Under the pieces are notes generated by a model. The model did no database searches, was not told the origin of the DNA, and saw only the letters and a list, made by a program, of their open reading frames with translations. Positions 9,404 through 16,932 of a stretch of DNA of 64,000 bases are shown piece by piece. The translations under genes and the position numbers were made by a program. Origin of the DNA: Streptomyces sp. NBC_01431. GTDB lineage: Bacteria; Actinomycetota; Actinomycetes; Streptomycetales; Streptomycetaceae. Location: assembly GCF_036231355.1 (NCBI RefSeq), contig NZ_CP109496.1, positions 4,774,001 to 4,838,000 on the forward strand, given 5' to 3'. Each line of letters begins with the position of its first letter. The first letter of the stretch is position 1.

Positions 9404-9613
9404 GAAACGCTCGTGACCCGGCTGACGGCCCGTGGAGTGCACGAGAAGGACCTTCCCGGCATCCCCGCCACAGGCAAGCCGGTGGAGACAACCGCGGCGG
9501 TGATCCACCGCATCGAGAACGGCCGGCTCGTCGAGAAGTGTTCGGAAAGGGATCTTGTCCGCCTCCTTCAGTAGTTTGATGTCATGCCGACGCCCGATGG
9601 GGATGCCGGCTAG
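9404..9613 (+). pseudogene. SnoaL-like ester cyclase remnant, 5'-truncated, with nonsense codon
   Basis: The reading from 9404 is a recognisable C-terminal half of a SnoaL-like polyketide/ester cyclase: VTRLTARGVHEKDLPGIPATGKPV, then IHRIENGRLVEKCSERDLVRLLQ, which corresponds to the family pattern RxTxxGTHxGxFxGIPPTG...FRxxxGKIxExWxxxDxxxLLQQ. The first half is missing and replaced by GC-rich tandem repeats. After LLQ comes TAG (9572-9574); reading through it gives FDVMPTPDGDAG and a second TAG at 9611-9613, which looks like the original C-terminus, so the first TAG is probably a CAG-to-TAG mutation. It is most likely decay of a once intact gene. Confidence 0.65.
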
Positions 9614-9640
9614 GCCCGTTGTCTCCGGGTGCGCCCTCAC

Positions 9641-9672
9641 CCTGTTGACCACTAAAACAGGTGGTAGATACT
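9641..9672 (+). promoter_or_regulatory. Promoter with overlapping inverted repeat before the molybdoenzyme operon
   Basis: TTGACC (9645-9650) and GATACT (9667-9672), 16 bp apart, fit a sigma-70-like (HrdB) promoter starting about 15-20 nt before the GTG at 9695. CCTGTT (9641-9646) and AACAGG (9656-9661) form an inverted repeat with a 9-bp spacer lying across the -35 box, a suitable place for a repressor or activator. Confidence 0.5.
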
Positions 9673-9694
9673 GGAATGTCCCTAACGTGATGGG

Positions 9695-10807
9695 GTGACC
9701 GAGCCGCCCGCACCCCTCACCGCCCCACCGGACGCCTCCTCCCCGGCCGTGCCGCCGCCGGTCACCGCCGCCGCACCCGCCCCGCCTTCCGTAGCGCTGC
9801 GCGCGTCGCTGGCCGGCACAGCCATCTCCCTCCTTCTCGTTCTGGCCATCGTGTTCGGCAGCCGGCTGCTCAAGGACTTCGACTCCGCGCTCCTTCCGTA
9901 CGCGGTCGCCACCGTGTTCCTGGCCTTCGGCGTCGCTTACCGCTACACCGTTTGGATCTCCTCTCCCGGCGCCCGCCGCCTCTTCAAACAGGGCTGGCGC
10001 AGCCTGTTCTCGGCCGCGAACTTCCGCCAGGCGCCCACCGCCCTGCCGAGGATGATCGCCACCTATCTCGGCTTCCAGAAGTTCCTCGGCGCCCGTTCGC
10101 ACGCCCGCTGGGCCGCGCATCAGCTGATCTTCTGGGGCTGCCTCCTGGCCGCCGCGATCACGTTTCCGCTCACCTGGGGCTGGTTCACGTTCACCGGTGA
10201 CTCCGGTGCCGGACCCGGGTACGAGATGCGGATCTGGGGGTTCAAGATCCTTGGCTTCGACTCGCTGAGCCTCGCGGGATGGCTGATGTTCCACGGCCTG
10301 GACATCGCCGCGGTCCTGGTGATCCCCGGCGCCTCGTACTTCCTGTGGCGGCGGATGAAGGACCGCGGGGCCATCACCGGCCAGCGCTTCGGCTATGACC
10401 TCGTCCCGCTGATCGCGCTGATCGTCATCTCCGTGACGGGGCTCCTCCTCACCTTCTCGTCGATCTTCCTGCACGGCGGCGGCTACCAGTTCCTGGCGGT
10501 CCTGCACATGGTGTCGGTGGTGTTCACGCTGATCTACATCCCGTTCGGGAAGTTCTTCCACATCGTGCAGCGGCCCGCCGCGGTCGGCATGCAGCTCTTC
10601 AAGTACACGGGCCGCCAGGACGAGCAGGTGTTCGTCTGCAAGCGCTGCGGCGAGCCCATCGACACCGCCCCGTACGTCGAGAACCTGCGGGGCACCATGC
10701 GCGACCTGAAGCTCGACTTCGACGCCTGGGCCGCGTACTGCCCGCGCTGCAAGCGGGTCCTGCGCGGCTCCGCATACCTCGGCCACGTCAAGAAGGGCTT
10801 CAAGTGA
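9695..10807 (+). CDS. Cytochrome-b-like membrane subunit with C-terminal zinc ribbon
   Basis: The 370-residue protein starts with a Pro/Ala-rich tail (1-35), then about six to seven hydrophobic segments. His residues within or near the helices (SHARWAAHQLIFW, WLMFHGLDIAAV, LHMVSVVFT, FFHIVQR) suggest heme b ligands as in NarI/cytochrome-b subunits. The C-terminus adds CKRCGEPID and CPRCKR, a four-cysteine zinc ribbon or cluster site. I infer it anchors the molybdoenzyme encoded next and passes electrons to or from quinone. The stop overlaps the next start (GTGA), so translation is coupled. Such proteins are sometimes labelled MFS transporter in databases; I see no MFS signature. Confidence 0.72.
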   Translation: MTEPPAPLTAPPDASSPAVPPPVTAAAPAPPSVALRASLAGTAISLLLVLAIVFGSRLLKDFDSALLPYAVATVFLAFGVAYRYTVWISSPGARRLFKQGWRSLFSAANFRQAPTALPRMIATYLGFQKFLGARSHARWAAHQLIFWGCLLAAAITFPLTWGWFTFTGDSGAGPGYEMRIWGFKILGFDSLSLAGWLMFHGLDIAAVLVIPGASYFLWRRMKDRGAITGQRFGYDLVPLIALIVISVTGLLLTFSSIFLHGGGYQFLAVLHMVSVVFTLIYIPFGKFFHIVQRPAAVGMQLFKYTGRQDEQVFVCKRCGEPIDTAPYVENLRGTMRDLKLDFDAWAAYCPRCKRVLRGSAYLGHVKKGFK

Positions 10808-13104
10808 GCAGCCGGTCCCTTCCGCTCGACCCCTCGATCGCCCCGCCCGGCACCCGCAACTTCCGCGACGCGGGCGGCATCCCCGCCGACCAGTGGCACG
10901 CCGACCAGAACGGCGAGACCCTCGTCCCCACCCACTGCTGCTTCTGCGGTGTGCAGTGCGGGATGTATCTGCGCGTCAACAGGGCGGGCAAGGTGTTCGG
11001 CGTCGAGCCCCGCGACCACGACATCAACCGGATGCGGCTGTGCCCCAAAGGCATCAACGCCTACCAGCAGGTCAACCACCCCGACCGGCTGACCGCCCCG
11101 CTGATGCGCCGCTCTCGCGACGAGCCGTTCCGCGAGGCCTCCTGGGAGGAGGCGCTGGACTTCACGGTCGCCGAGATCCGCCGCATCCAGGGTGCCCACG
11201 GCAACGACGCCTTCGGGCTGCTCGGCGGGGCCAGCCTGTTCTCCGAAAAGACTTACCTGGTCGGCAAGTTCGGCCGGGTCGCCCTCAAGACGCGGCACGT
11301 CGACTACAACGGCCGGCTGTGCATGGTGTCCGCCGCCGGCGCCAACAAGCTCGCCTTCGGGATCGACCGGGCGGGCAATCCGTTCTCCGACATCCTCCTC
11401 ACCGACTGTCTGCTGATCGCCGGGTCCAACGTCGGGGAGTGCTTCCCCGTCATGACCCAGTACCTGTGGGGCGCCCGGGACCGCGGTGCCACCCTCATCG
11501 TGGTCGACCCGCGCGAGACGGCCGTCGCGCGCACCGCCGACATCCACGTCGCCCTCAAGCCCGGCACCGACGCCGCCTTCTTCAATGCCGTACTGAACGT
11601 CGTCATCAGCGAGGGGCTCACCGACGAGCAGTTCCTCGCCGAGCACACCACCGGCTGGGACGAGGTGCGCTCCACCGTCGCCTCCTACACCCCCGAGCGG
11701 GCCGCGGACATCTGCGGCATCCCCGCCTCCCAGGTCGTCCAGGTCGCCCGGACCTTCGCGGGCGCTCGCCGGGCGATGGCCTGGCACGCTCGGGGCATCG
11801 AGCACCATTCGCAGGGCGTCGAGAACTGCCTGACCGTCATCAACCTGTGTGCGGCCACCGGCAACCTCGGTAAACCCGGCGCCGGTTACGGCACCATCAC
11901 CGGCCAGGGCAACGGCCAGGGCGGCCGGGAGCACGGCCAGAAGGCCGACCTGCTGCCCGGCGGACGGTCGATCACGGACCCGGAGCACCGGCGCCAGATC
12001 TGCGAGATCTGGGGGATCGAGGAGTCCGAACTCCCGTCGGCAGGCACCTCGATGATGGAAATGGTCTGGCAGATGCAGCGGCAGGAGATCCGCGGCCTGA
12101 TCGGCATCTGCAACAACCCCTTCGTCTCCCTCCCCAACTACGCGACGGTCAAGGCCGGTTACGACTGTCTGGAGTTCCACGCTCAATTCGATTTCTTCCT
12201 CTCCGAGACGGCGGCCAACGCGCACGTCGTCTTCCCCGTCACCACCTGGGCCGAGGACGAGGGCGTGATGGCGAATGCCGAGGCCAGGGTGGTCAAGCAC
12301 AACAAGGCGCAGGAGCCGCCCGGCGGGGTGCGCACCGACACCTGGGTGATGTGCCAGCTGGCTCAACGCCTGGGAGTGGGAGACAAGTTCGTCTTCCCGG
12401 GCTCGCGTGAGGTGTTCGAGGAGCTGCGGATCGCGTCGGCCGGGACGGTCAACGACTACTACGGCATCACCTACGAACGCCTGGAGGAGAGCGGCGGTAT
12501 CTCCTGGCCCTGCCCCTCCACCGACCATCCCGGCACGCCCCGCCTCTTCGAGGACGGGCAGACCTTCCACCCGGACCGCAAGGTGCACATGCAGGTCGTG
12601 GAATGGCATCCGCCGATGGACCCGTACGACGAAGAGCACCCGATGTCGCTGACCACGGGCCGGACGGTGGCGCACTTCCTGTCCGGGAACCAGACCCGCC
12701 GGCTCGGCGCGCTGGTCGAGCAGACTCCGCGTCCCTGGGTGGAGATCCACCCCTCGCACGGCTTCCGCAACGGTGCCCCGGTCCGTGTCGTCACCCGGCG
12801 CGGCAGCGGGGTCTTTCCCGCTCTGGTCACCGAAGCCATCCGCCCCGACACGGTGTTCATCCCGTACCACTGGCCCGTTCCGACGGCCGCCAACGCGCTC
12901 ACCATCGATGCCCTCGACCCCCGTTCCAAGATTCCCGAGTACAAGGTGTGTGCCTGCCGCATCGAGGCCGCCGAGCGGATCGACGAGGTGCCGGCGCCGC
13001 CGACCGGTCCGGGGCGGCAGGCGTATCCGGCCGCCCAGGTCTCGCGCACCGACCCCCTGCCGCCCACGTCGCCGCAGGGTCGTGGCACCGCGGAGAGGAG
13101 CTGA
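10804..13104 (+). CDS. Molybdopterin oxidoreductase, NasA/NapA-like catalytic subunit
   Basis: The 766-residue protein belongs to the bis-MGD DMSO-reductase family. Cys45-x2-Cys48-x3-Cys52 and Cys80 (RLCPKG) form the N-terminal [4Fe-4S] site. DYNGRLCMVSAAGANKLAFG puts Cys173 at the molybdenum-ligand position used by NapA/NasA nitrate reductases, and GSNVGECFP corresponds to the GSN motif after it. LIGICNNPFVSLPN, TTWAEDEGVMANAEARV and the C-terminal molydopterin-dinucleotide domain (LTTGRTVAHFLSGNQTRR) follow. No Tat signal is present, so it should be cytoplasmic. Nitrate is a fair guess by similarity, but no nitrite reductase or transporter is nearby and formate or another substrate is possible. 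Start GTG overlaps the previous stop. Confidence 0.85.
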   Translation: MSSRSLPLDPSIAPPGTRNFRDAGGIPADQWHADQNGETLVPTHCCFCGVQCGMYLRVNRAGKVFGVEPRDHDINRMRLCPKGINAYQQVNHPDRLTAPLMRRSRDEPFREASWEEALDFTVAEIRRIQGAHGNDAFGLLGGASLFSEKTYLVGKFGRVALKTRHVDYNGRLCMVSAAGANKLAFGIDRAGNPFSDILLTDCLLIAGSNVGECFPVMTQYLWGARDRGATLIVVDPRETAVARTADIHVALKPGTDAAFFNAVLNVVISEGLTDEQFLAEHTTGWDEVRSTVASYTPERAADICGIPASQVVQVARTFAGARRAMAWHARGIEHHSQGVENCLTVINLCAATGNLGKPGAGYGTITGQGNGQGGREHGQKADLLPGGRSITDPEHRRQICEIWGIEESELPSAGTSMMEMVWQMQRQEIRGLIGICNNPFVSLPNYATVKAGYDCLEFHAQFDFFLSETAANAHVVFPVTTWAEDEGVMANAEARVVKHNKAQEPPGGVRTDTWVMCQLAQRLGVGDKFVFPGSREVFEELRIASAGTVNDYYGITYERLEESGGISWPCPSTDHPGTPRLFEDGQTFHPDRKVHMQVVEWHPPMDPYDEEHPMSLTTGRTVAHFLSGNQTRRLGALVEQTPRPWVEIHPSHGFRNGAPVRVVTRRGSGVFPALVTEAIRPDTVFIPYHWPVPTAANALTIDALDPRSKIPEYKVCACRIEAAERIDEVPAPPTGPGRQAYPAAQVSRTDPLPPTSPQGRGTAERS

Positions 13105-13112
13105 CGCTCGCC

Positions 13113-13715
13113 GTGATGGGCAGAACGATCTTCATCGACCCGGGGCGCTGCATCGGCTGCCAGGCGTGTGTGTCCGCCTGCCGCGAGTGCGACTCGCACC
13201 GCGGGAAGTCCATGATCCATCTCGACTATCCCGACGAGGGCCATTCCGTAGCCTCCCTTCCCACTGTCTGTATGCACTGCGAGGACCCGGTCGCGCCGTG
13301 CGCCGAGGTCTGCCCGGCCGACGCGATCCTGGTGACCGCGGACGGTGTGGTGCAGCAGGCCGACACCACCCGCTGCATCGGCTGCGCGAACTGCGTCAAC
13401 GCCTGCCCCTTCGGCGTACCGAAGATCGACCTCCAGGCGAAGCTTCAGATGAAGTGCAACCTCTGCTACGACCGCACCGCCTACGGCCTTGCCCCCATGT
13501 GCGCCACGGTCTGCCCGACCGGTGCGCTGTTCTACGGAACGTTGGAGGAGCTCCAGGCCGAGCGCCCCGGCGTCCAGGTCGCCGACTCCTTCACGTTCGG
13601 CGATGTCGTCGTCTCTACGGGCGTGGCGATGGTCGTGCCCGCCGACAAGGTCCAGTGGCCGGTGCCCGGCGGCCTGCCGATCGTCGAGGTCAACGGGAAG
13701 GACGTCGCCCGATGA
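13113..13715 (+). CDS. Four-cluster [4Fe-4S] ferredoxin electron-transfer subunit
   Basis: This 200-residue protein has the cysteine pattern of FdhB/DmsB/NrfC subunits that wire molybdoenzymes to membrane partners: CIGCQACVSAC near the N-terminus, CMHCEDPVAPCAEVCP, CIGCANCVNACPFG, and CNLCYDR with CATVCPTGAL. That makes 16 candidate ligands for four clusters. It should relay electrons between the molybdopterin subunit and the membrane protein of this operon. GGAGAGGAG (13092-13100) suits the GTG at 13113; an ATG one codon later is the alternative. It begins eight bp after the previous stop and overlaps the next start (ATGA). Confidence 0.87.
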   Translation: MMGRTIFIDPGRCIGCQACVSACRECDSHRGKSMIHLDYPDEGHSVASLPTVCMHCEDPVAPCAEVCPADAILVTADGVVQQADTTRCIGCANCVNACPFGVPKIDLQAKLQMKCNLCYDRTAYGLAPMCATVCPTGALFYGTLEELQAERPGVQVADSFTFGDVVVSTGVAMVVPADKVQWPVPGGLPIVEVNGKDVAR

Positions 13716-14362
13716 GCGTCACCGATCAGCCGCCGCCCGCCCCCGACCCCGCCGCCGACCCGGCCCAGGCCGCCCTCCACGACCGCATCGCCGCCGATTC
13801 CCTCACCACCCGCCGTGACTACCTGCGCATCGTCGCCACCGTCTCCGGTGGCCTGGCCGTCGGCGGGATCGCCGTGGCCGGCGGTGTGCTGCACCGGCAC
13901 GGCGACAGCGACGCCCCGCCCGACGCCAAGCGGGTCGCGCTCACGCTGGCCCCCGGCGAGTCAATCGCCTTCCGCTTCCCCGGCGACGACGACCGCGCGG
14001 TAGCCGTCCGCCTCAAGGACGGCACCCTCGTCGGCTACTCCGCCGTGTGTACGCATCTGGCCTGCGGGGTGCTGTGGCGCGAGGAACGCGGCAGCGAGGG
14101 CGAGTTGTACTGCCCCTGCCACGAAGGGGTCTTCGACGCACGCACCGGGGAGGTCACCGCCGGCCCGCCGCCGCGCCCACTTCCCAGGGTGCTGCTCGTC
14201 GAGGAGGCCGACGGCGGCGTCTGGGCGGTGGCCACGGCGCGCTCCGGCGAGAGCGTCGAGCACGCCATGTGCCGACAGTTCGCCGACAAGCCCGGTATGG
14301 CGGCCCGTATCGGCTGTCCCGGTGCGAACGGCAAGGTGGCGGAGAGGAGTACACGGACATGA
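13712..14362 (+). CDS. Tat-exported Rieske [2Fe-2S] protein
   Basis: The 216-residue protein has a twin-arginine motif (TTRRDYLR, Arg34-Arg35) ahead of a hydrophobic helix (about 41-60), so the Rieske domain should be folded inside and exported by Tat while staying membrane anchored. Ligands are Cys113, His115 (CTHLAC) and Cys134, His137 (CPCHEG), with Cys118 and Cys136 able to form the usual disulfide. The C-terminus has an extra segment with two more cysteines. A Rieske subunit in a molybdoenzyme operon is uncommon and suggests a link to the quinol pool or the cytochrome bc system. The start overlaps the ferredoxin stop. Confidence 0.85.
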   Translation: MSVTDQPPPAPDPAADPAQAALHDRIAADSLTTRRDYLRIVATVSGGLAVGGIAVAGGVLHRHGDSDAPPDAKRVALTLAPGESIAFRFPGDDDRAVAVRLKDGTLVGYSAVCTHLACGVLWREERGSEGELYCPCHEGVFDARTGEVTAGPPPRPLPRVLLVEEADGGVWAVATARSGESVEHAMCRQFADKPGMAARIGCPGANGKVAERSTRT

Positions 14363-14892
14363 GCACCGACGGATATACGGGACCCGGCTCGGGCGGCAGC
14401 CCCGACCCCGACCGCCCCGGTCCCTACCGCTTCGGCCCGCGCGCCCGTGGGCTCATCGGCCGGGGGCCCGGGGGCGACTCGCGGTCCCGGGTCGGCCCGC
14501 GTCCGGGGCGGGCCGCGGATTCGGCCCGCGGCCCCGCTGTTCCCCTGCGGCCCTCGTACACCCCCGGCTCCGCACAACCCCGGCTCAACCGGCCGGTGCA
14601 CGAGCGCTATCCGCAGATCCGGGCGACCAGCGGCTATGGCGATCCCCGGATCCGGCACACCGGTCCCGGGCCGGGCGCGGGCAGTGAGCAGGAGCCGGAG
14701 CGGTCCTCGAAGCTGACGGCCCGGCTCGTCCTCGCGATCACCGTCGTCATCGGCCAGCTCTGGGGCCTGACCGTGGTGGTCAACGAGTGGATGAAGGGCA
14801 ACACCGGGACCGGCTGGTGGGGCGCCGGATTCCTCGCCCTGTCGTTCCTGGCGGTCCTCGGCCTCTGGGCGCTCGACCCCGAGGACCGCTGA
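14359..14892 (+). CDS. Small membrane protein at the end of the redox operon
   Basis: The 177-residue product is not recognised. Residues 1-115 are Gly/Pro/Arg-rich and probably disordered. Two hydrophobic segments follow, about 121-140 (LVLAITVVIGQLWGLTVVVN) and 152-171, and the protein ends LWALDPEDR. ATG overlaps the Rieske stop (ATGA) and has GGAGAGGAG upstream, so it is translated with the operon and is likely an accessory or anchor subunit of the same complex. Its terminal codons and TGA are repeated in degenerate form downstream (to about 15040). Confidence 0.65.
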   Translation: MSTDGYTGPGSGGSPDPDRPGPYRFGPRARGLIGRGPGGDSRSRVGPRPGRAADSARGPAVPLRPSYTPGSAQPRLNRPVHERYPQIRATSGYGDPRIRHTGPGPGAGSEQEPERSSKLTARLVLAITVVIGQLWGLTVVVNEWMKGNTGTGWWGAGFLALSFLAVLGLWALDPEDR

Positions 14893-15040
14893 CGGGGTGC
14901 CGGGGGCGGGGGGCTGGGCCTCGGGGGTGGGGGGCTCGTCCTCGGGGATTGGGTGCTCGACCCTGGGGGCCGCTGACTGGACTCCGGGGGCGGGTGGCGC
15001 GGCCCCGAGGACCGCTGACGGGGTCGCTGACCGGGGCGTG
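14870..15040. repeat. Degenerate repeats of the upstream gene's 3' end
   Basis: The end of the preceding gene, CTCGACCCCGAGGACCGC then TGAC, recurs as CTCGACCCTGGGGGCCGC then TGAC (about 14957-14978) and as GGCCCCGAGGACCGC then TGAC (about 15001-15019). Between them are GGGGGCTGGG-type units. All copies carry the stop codon. Confidence 0.65.
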
Positions 15041-15060
15041 TGCGCCGCTGGCGTCCGCCG

Positions 15061-15066
15061 TACCCT
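15061..15066 (+). promoter_or_regulatory. TACCCT box 6 nt before the start: candidate leaderless promoter
   Basis: TACCCT fits the -10 pattern TANNNT and ends six bases before the ATG at 15073, where no Shine-Dalgarno sequence is seen. Transcription would start at or near the A of ATG. Confidence 0.4.
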
Positions 15067-15072
15067 TGAGGC

Positions 15073-15276
15073 ATGAGCACCGCCCCCGCCCCCGGACCGC
15101 GCGACCGGGAACCAGCGCCCAAGGAGCAGTCCAAGCCGACGCTGATCTTCGATGATCCGCTGGACCAGCAATCGGCGGACGACACGGACCGTGGGTGGGG
15201 CGAGCGGCCCGCTTCGGCCGGCAGCGCCGCGGACTTGGCACGCTTCCTGGACGAGAAGCCGCCCCACCACATCTGA
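15073..15276 (+). CDS. Small conserved acidic protein (67 aa), function unknown
   Basis: The product is a short hydrophilic protein with a Pro-rich start, LIFDDPLDQQSADDTDRGWGE in the middle and the ending DLARFLDEKPPHHI. I recall similar small proteins in other streptomycetes but no function. No membrane segment or cysteine is present. It probably has its own leaderless promoter (TACCCT six bases upstream). The last 19 codon-level bases, stop included, are followed by two 24-bp near-copies. Confidence 0.62.
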   Translation: MSTAPAPGPRDREPAPKEQSKPTLIFDDPLDQQSADDTDRGWGERPASAGSAADLARFLDEKPPHHI

Positions 15277-15324
15277 GCCGTGCCGCCCCGTCACATCTGA
15301 GCCGTGCCGCCCCGTCACATCTGA
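15258..15324. repeat. 24-bp tandem repeat copying the 3' end and stop codon
   Basis: The gene end CCGCCCCACCACATCTGA is followed by two identical 24-bp units (15277-15300 and 15301-15324) that begin GCCGTGCCGCC and end CGTCACATCTGA. Each copy ends in TGA. Confidence 0.85.
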
Positions 15325-15410
15325 CGGAAAGTGGGTCCGGGGCGCGGGGCCCGCGCCGGTCATTGGACGGGCACGGGAGGGGCGAGGCGTCGGCGCCGTG
15401 TCGCCCGGCG

Positions 15411-15884
15411 CTAGGAGTTCGCTGGGCTCGTTGGGCCCGTGGGGCCCGAGTCGCGCTGGGCGATCAGGACGTCGCGGATCTCCTTCAGCACTTCCAGCTC
15501 GCTGATCTCCATGGTTTCGTGCACACTTTCCACCACCTTGTCGTGCGCGGCACGCCGGGCCAGAAACTTTGCCATCGGCAGCACCATCAGGAAGTAGACG
15601 ACGGCGGCGGTGATGAGGAAGCCGAGGACCGCGCTCAGCACCCCGCCCCAGAGGATCTGGATGCCGGAGTCGCTGGTGCAGGGACCCTTCAGACAGGAGC
15701 TGTAGCTCTCCAGAGCCTTGGTGCCGAACGCGCCGACCAGCGGATTGATCACACCCTTCACGACCGAGTTCACGATGTTGGTGAACGCGGCGCCGATGAC
15801 CACCGCGACAGCCAGATCGATCACATTGCCGCGCATCAGGAAGGCCTTGAAGCCGGCCAGTACGCCTGTCTTGTCCTCGCTCAC
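15411..15884 (-). CDS. mscL: Large-conductance mechanosensitive channel MscL
   Basis: MscL opens under membrane tension to release solutes during hypo-osmotic shock. The 157-residue protein has the family's start GFKAFLMRGNVIDLAVAVVIGAAF (N-terminal helix and first transmembrane helix), a periplasmic loop with two cysteines (SSCLKGPCTSD), the second helix (ILWGGVLSAVLGFLITAAVVYFLMV) and a charged cytoplasmic helix (VLKEIRDVLIAQ). The GTG at 15884 has AGAAAGG eight bases upstream. The loop is slightly longer than in E. coli. It stands alone on this strand. Confidence 0.93.
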   Translation of the reverse strand: MSEDKTGVLAGFKAFLMRGNVIDLAVAVVIGAAFTNIVNSVVKGVINPLVGAFGTKALESYSSCLKGPCTSDSGIQILWGGVLSAVLGFLITAAVVYFLMVLPMAKFLARRAAHDKVVESVHETMEISELEVLKEIRDVLIAQRDSGPTGPTSPANS

Positions 15885-16007
15885 CAATGAGCCTTTCTTC
15901 GTATGTGCAGGGGGCAGCGCAAACTCCTGCGCCACCTTGGGCAGCGGGCCGCCGCGCTGTCCAATCCGCATACGTAGACGGGGGACTTGACCGTTCGGCC
16001 GTACGAA

Positions 16008-16634
16008 TCAGCACAAGGTCACCGCCAGTCGGGACGCGGCGCCCGCGCCGGCCAGCGCCGTGGCGACTTCCCGGGGTACGGCGAGCAGGACGAGCGCGCC
16101 CGCCTCCGAGGACGTGCCGCCCACTTCCGGCGACGTGCCGCCTACTTGCGAGGATGCGCCGCTTTGGTCGGAAGGCGTACTGCGGCGACCCGGAACTGCC
16201 TTCACCCGCACGCCCGTTGCCACCACACGGGCTTGGCCCGTGCCGCCCGACGGGGAGGTGGCGGACGCGATCACGTCCACCCGGTCGCCGGGGCGCAGCA
16301 GCCGCACGGCGTCGGCGTCCGCGATCCGTACCGGCGCCGACACCATCGCAGGCGGCCGCGCGGGCCCGCGCTCCCTTGACGCAGGGGCGGCGACGGTGTG
16401 CGGGCGCTCTGCCGCCTGCGTGCTGGAGACGGCCAGGGCCGCGGCCGTCACGGCGAGACCGGCCGCCACGGCCCGCCGTCGTCTGAGCAACGCGCGCCGC
16501 AGCCGCTGCCGGCTTCCGCGTACCCGCAGCGGAGGGAAGACCGGCACCCCGCCGGGTTCGGGCGCCAGTACAGGAGGCAGGTAGGGAAGGGGGCGGGGAG
16601 CGGGTGATGCGGGGGTTGTGGACATGGTGGTCAC
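16008..16634 (-). CDS. SAF-domain protein, RcpC/CpaB-like
   Basis: The 208-residue protein has a Pro-rich N-terminus, an Arg-rich patch, one membrane segment (about 56-72, VAAGLAVTAAALAVSS) and then a SAF-like domain: APVRIADADAVRLLRPGDRVDVIA, typical of the CpaB/RcpC pilus-assembly family, ending ALVLLAVPREVATALAGAG. A linker holds SGASSQVGGTSPEVGGTSSE, a short internal repeat. Streptomycetes carry such proteins without a full Tad pilus locus nearby, as here. The start is uncertain: GTG at 16634 or ATG at 16625; neither has a strong ribosome binding site. Confidence 0.65.
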   Translation of the reverse strand: MTTMSTTPASPAPRPLPYLPPVLAPEPGGVPVFPPLRVRGSRQRLRRALLRRRRAVAAGLAVTAAALAVSSTQAAERPHTVAAPASRERGPARPPAMVSAPVRIADADAVRLLRPGDRVDVIASATSPSGGTGQARVVATGVRVKAVPGRRSTPSDQSGASSQVGGTSPEVGGTSSEAGALVLLAVPREVATALAGAGAASRLAVTLC

Positions 16635-16932
16635 TGCCGATCGTGAGGAGCGAGTGCTGCTCGGACGTTTCCCACGATCGCCTGCCCGGCGGGATCCTGC
16701 TGGGGCCTGTGGATCACCAGCCCTGTGTGGACAACTCGCTCACCCGGAAGGGGAGTTCAGCCCCGCTGCCCTGGTCCGCACGGCCCTGGTCCGCGCTGCC
16801 CTCGTCCGCACTGCCCGTGCACGGAGGCCGGATTCGGCCCCAGCGGGAAGCCCCCGGCGGAAAGCCCCTTGGCGGAGCCCCCGCCCCCGGCGCTCCCCAC
16901 GTTCCCCCCCCCGGTACCCCCGCATCGCTTCC
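16635..16932. other. Gap with a 15-bp x3 tandem repeat, no gene seen
   Basis: Three 15-bp units occupy 16771-16785 (CTGGTCCGCACGGCC), 16786-16800 (CTGGTCCGCGCTGCC) and 16801-16815 (CTCGTCCGCACTGCC). The rest is C-rich and shows no plausible coding frame or RNA. Confidence 0.6.

Noticed and set aside
8495..10786. Very long minus-strand open frame overlapping the cytochrome-b-like gene and running into the methyltransferase
   Set aside because: Only the last 217 codons (9145-8495) show a protein family. The upstream part lies antisense to a conserved membrane protein and is a by-product of third-position G+C bias.
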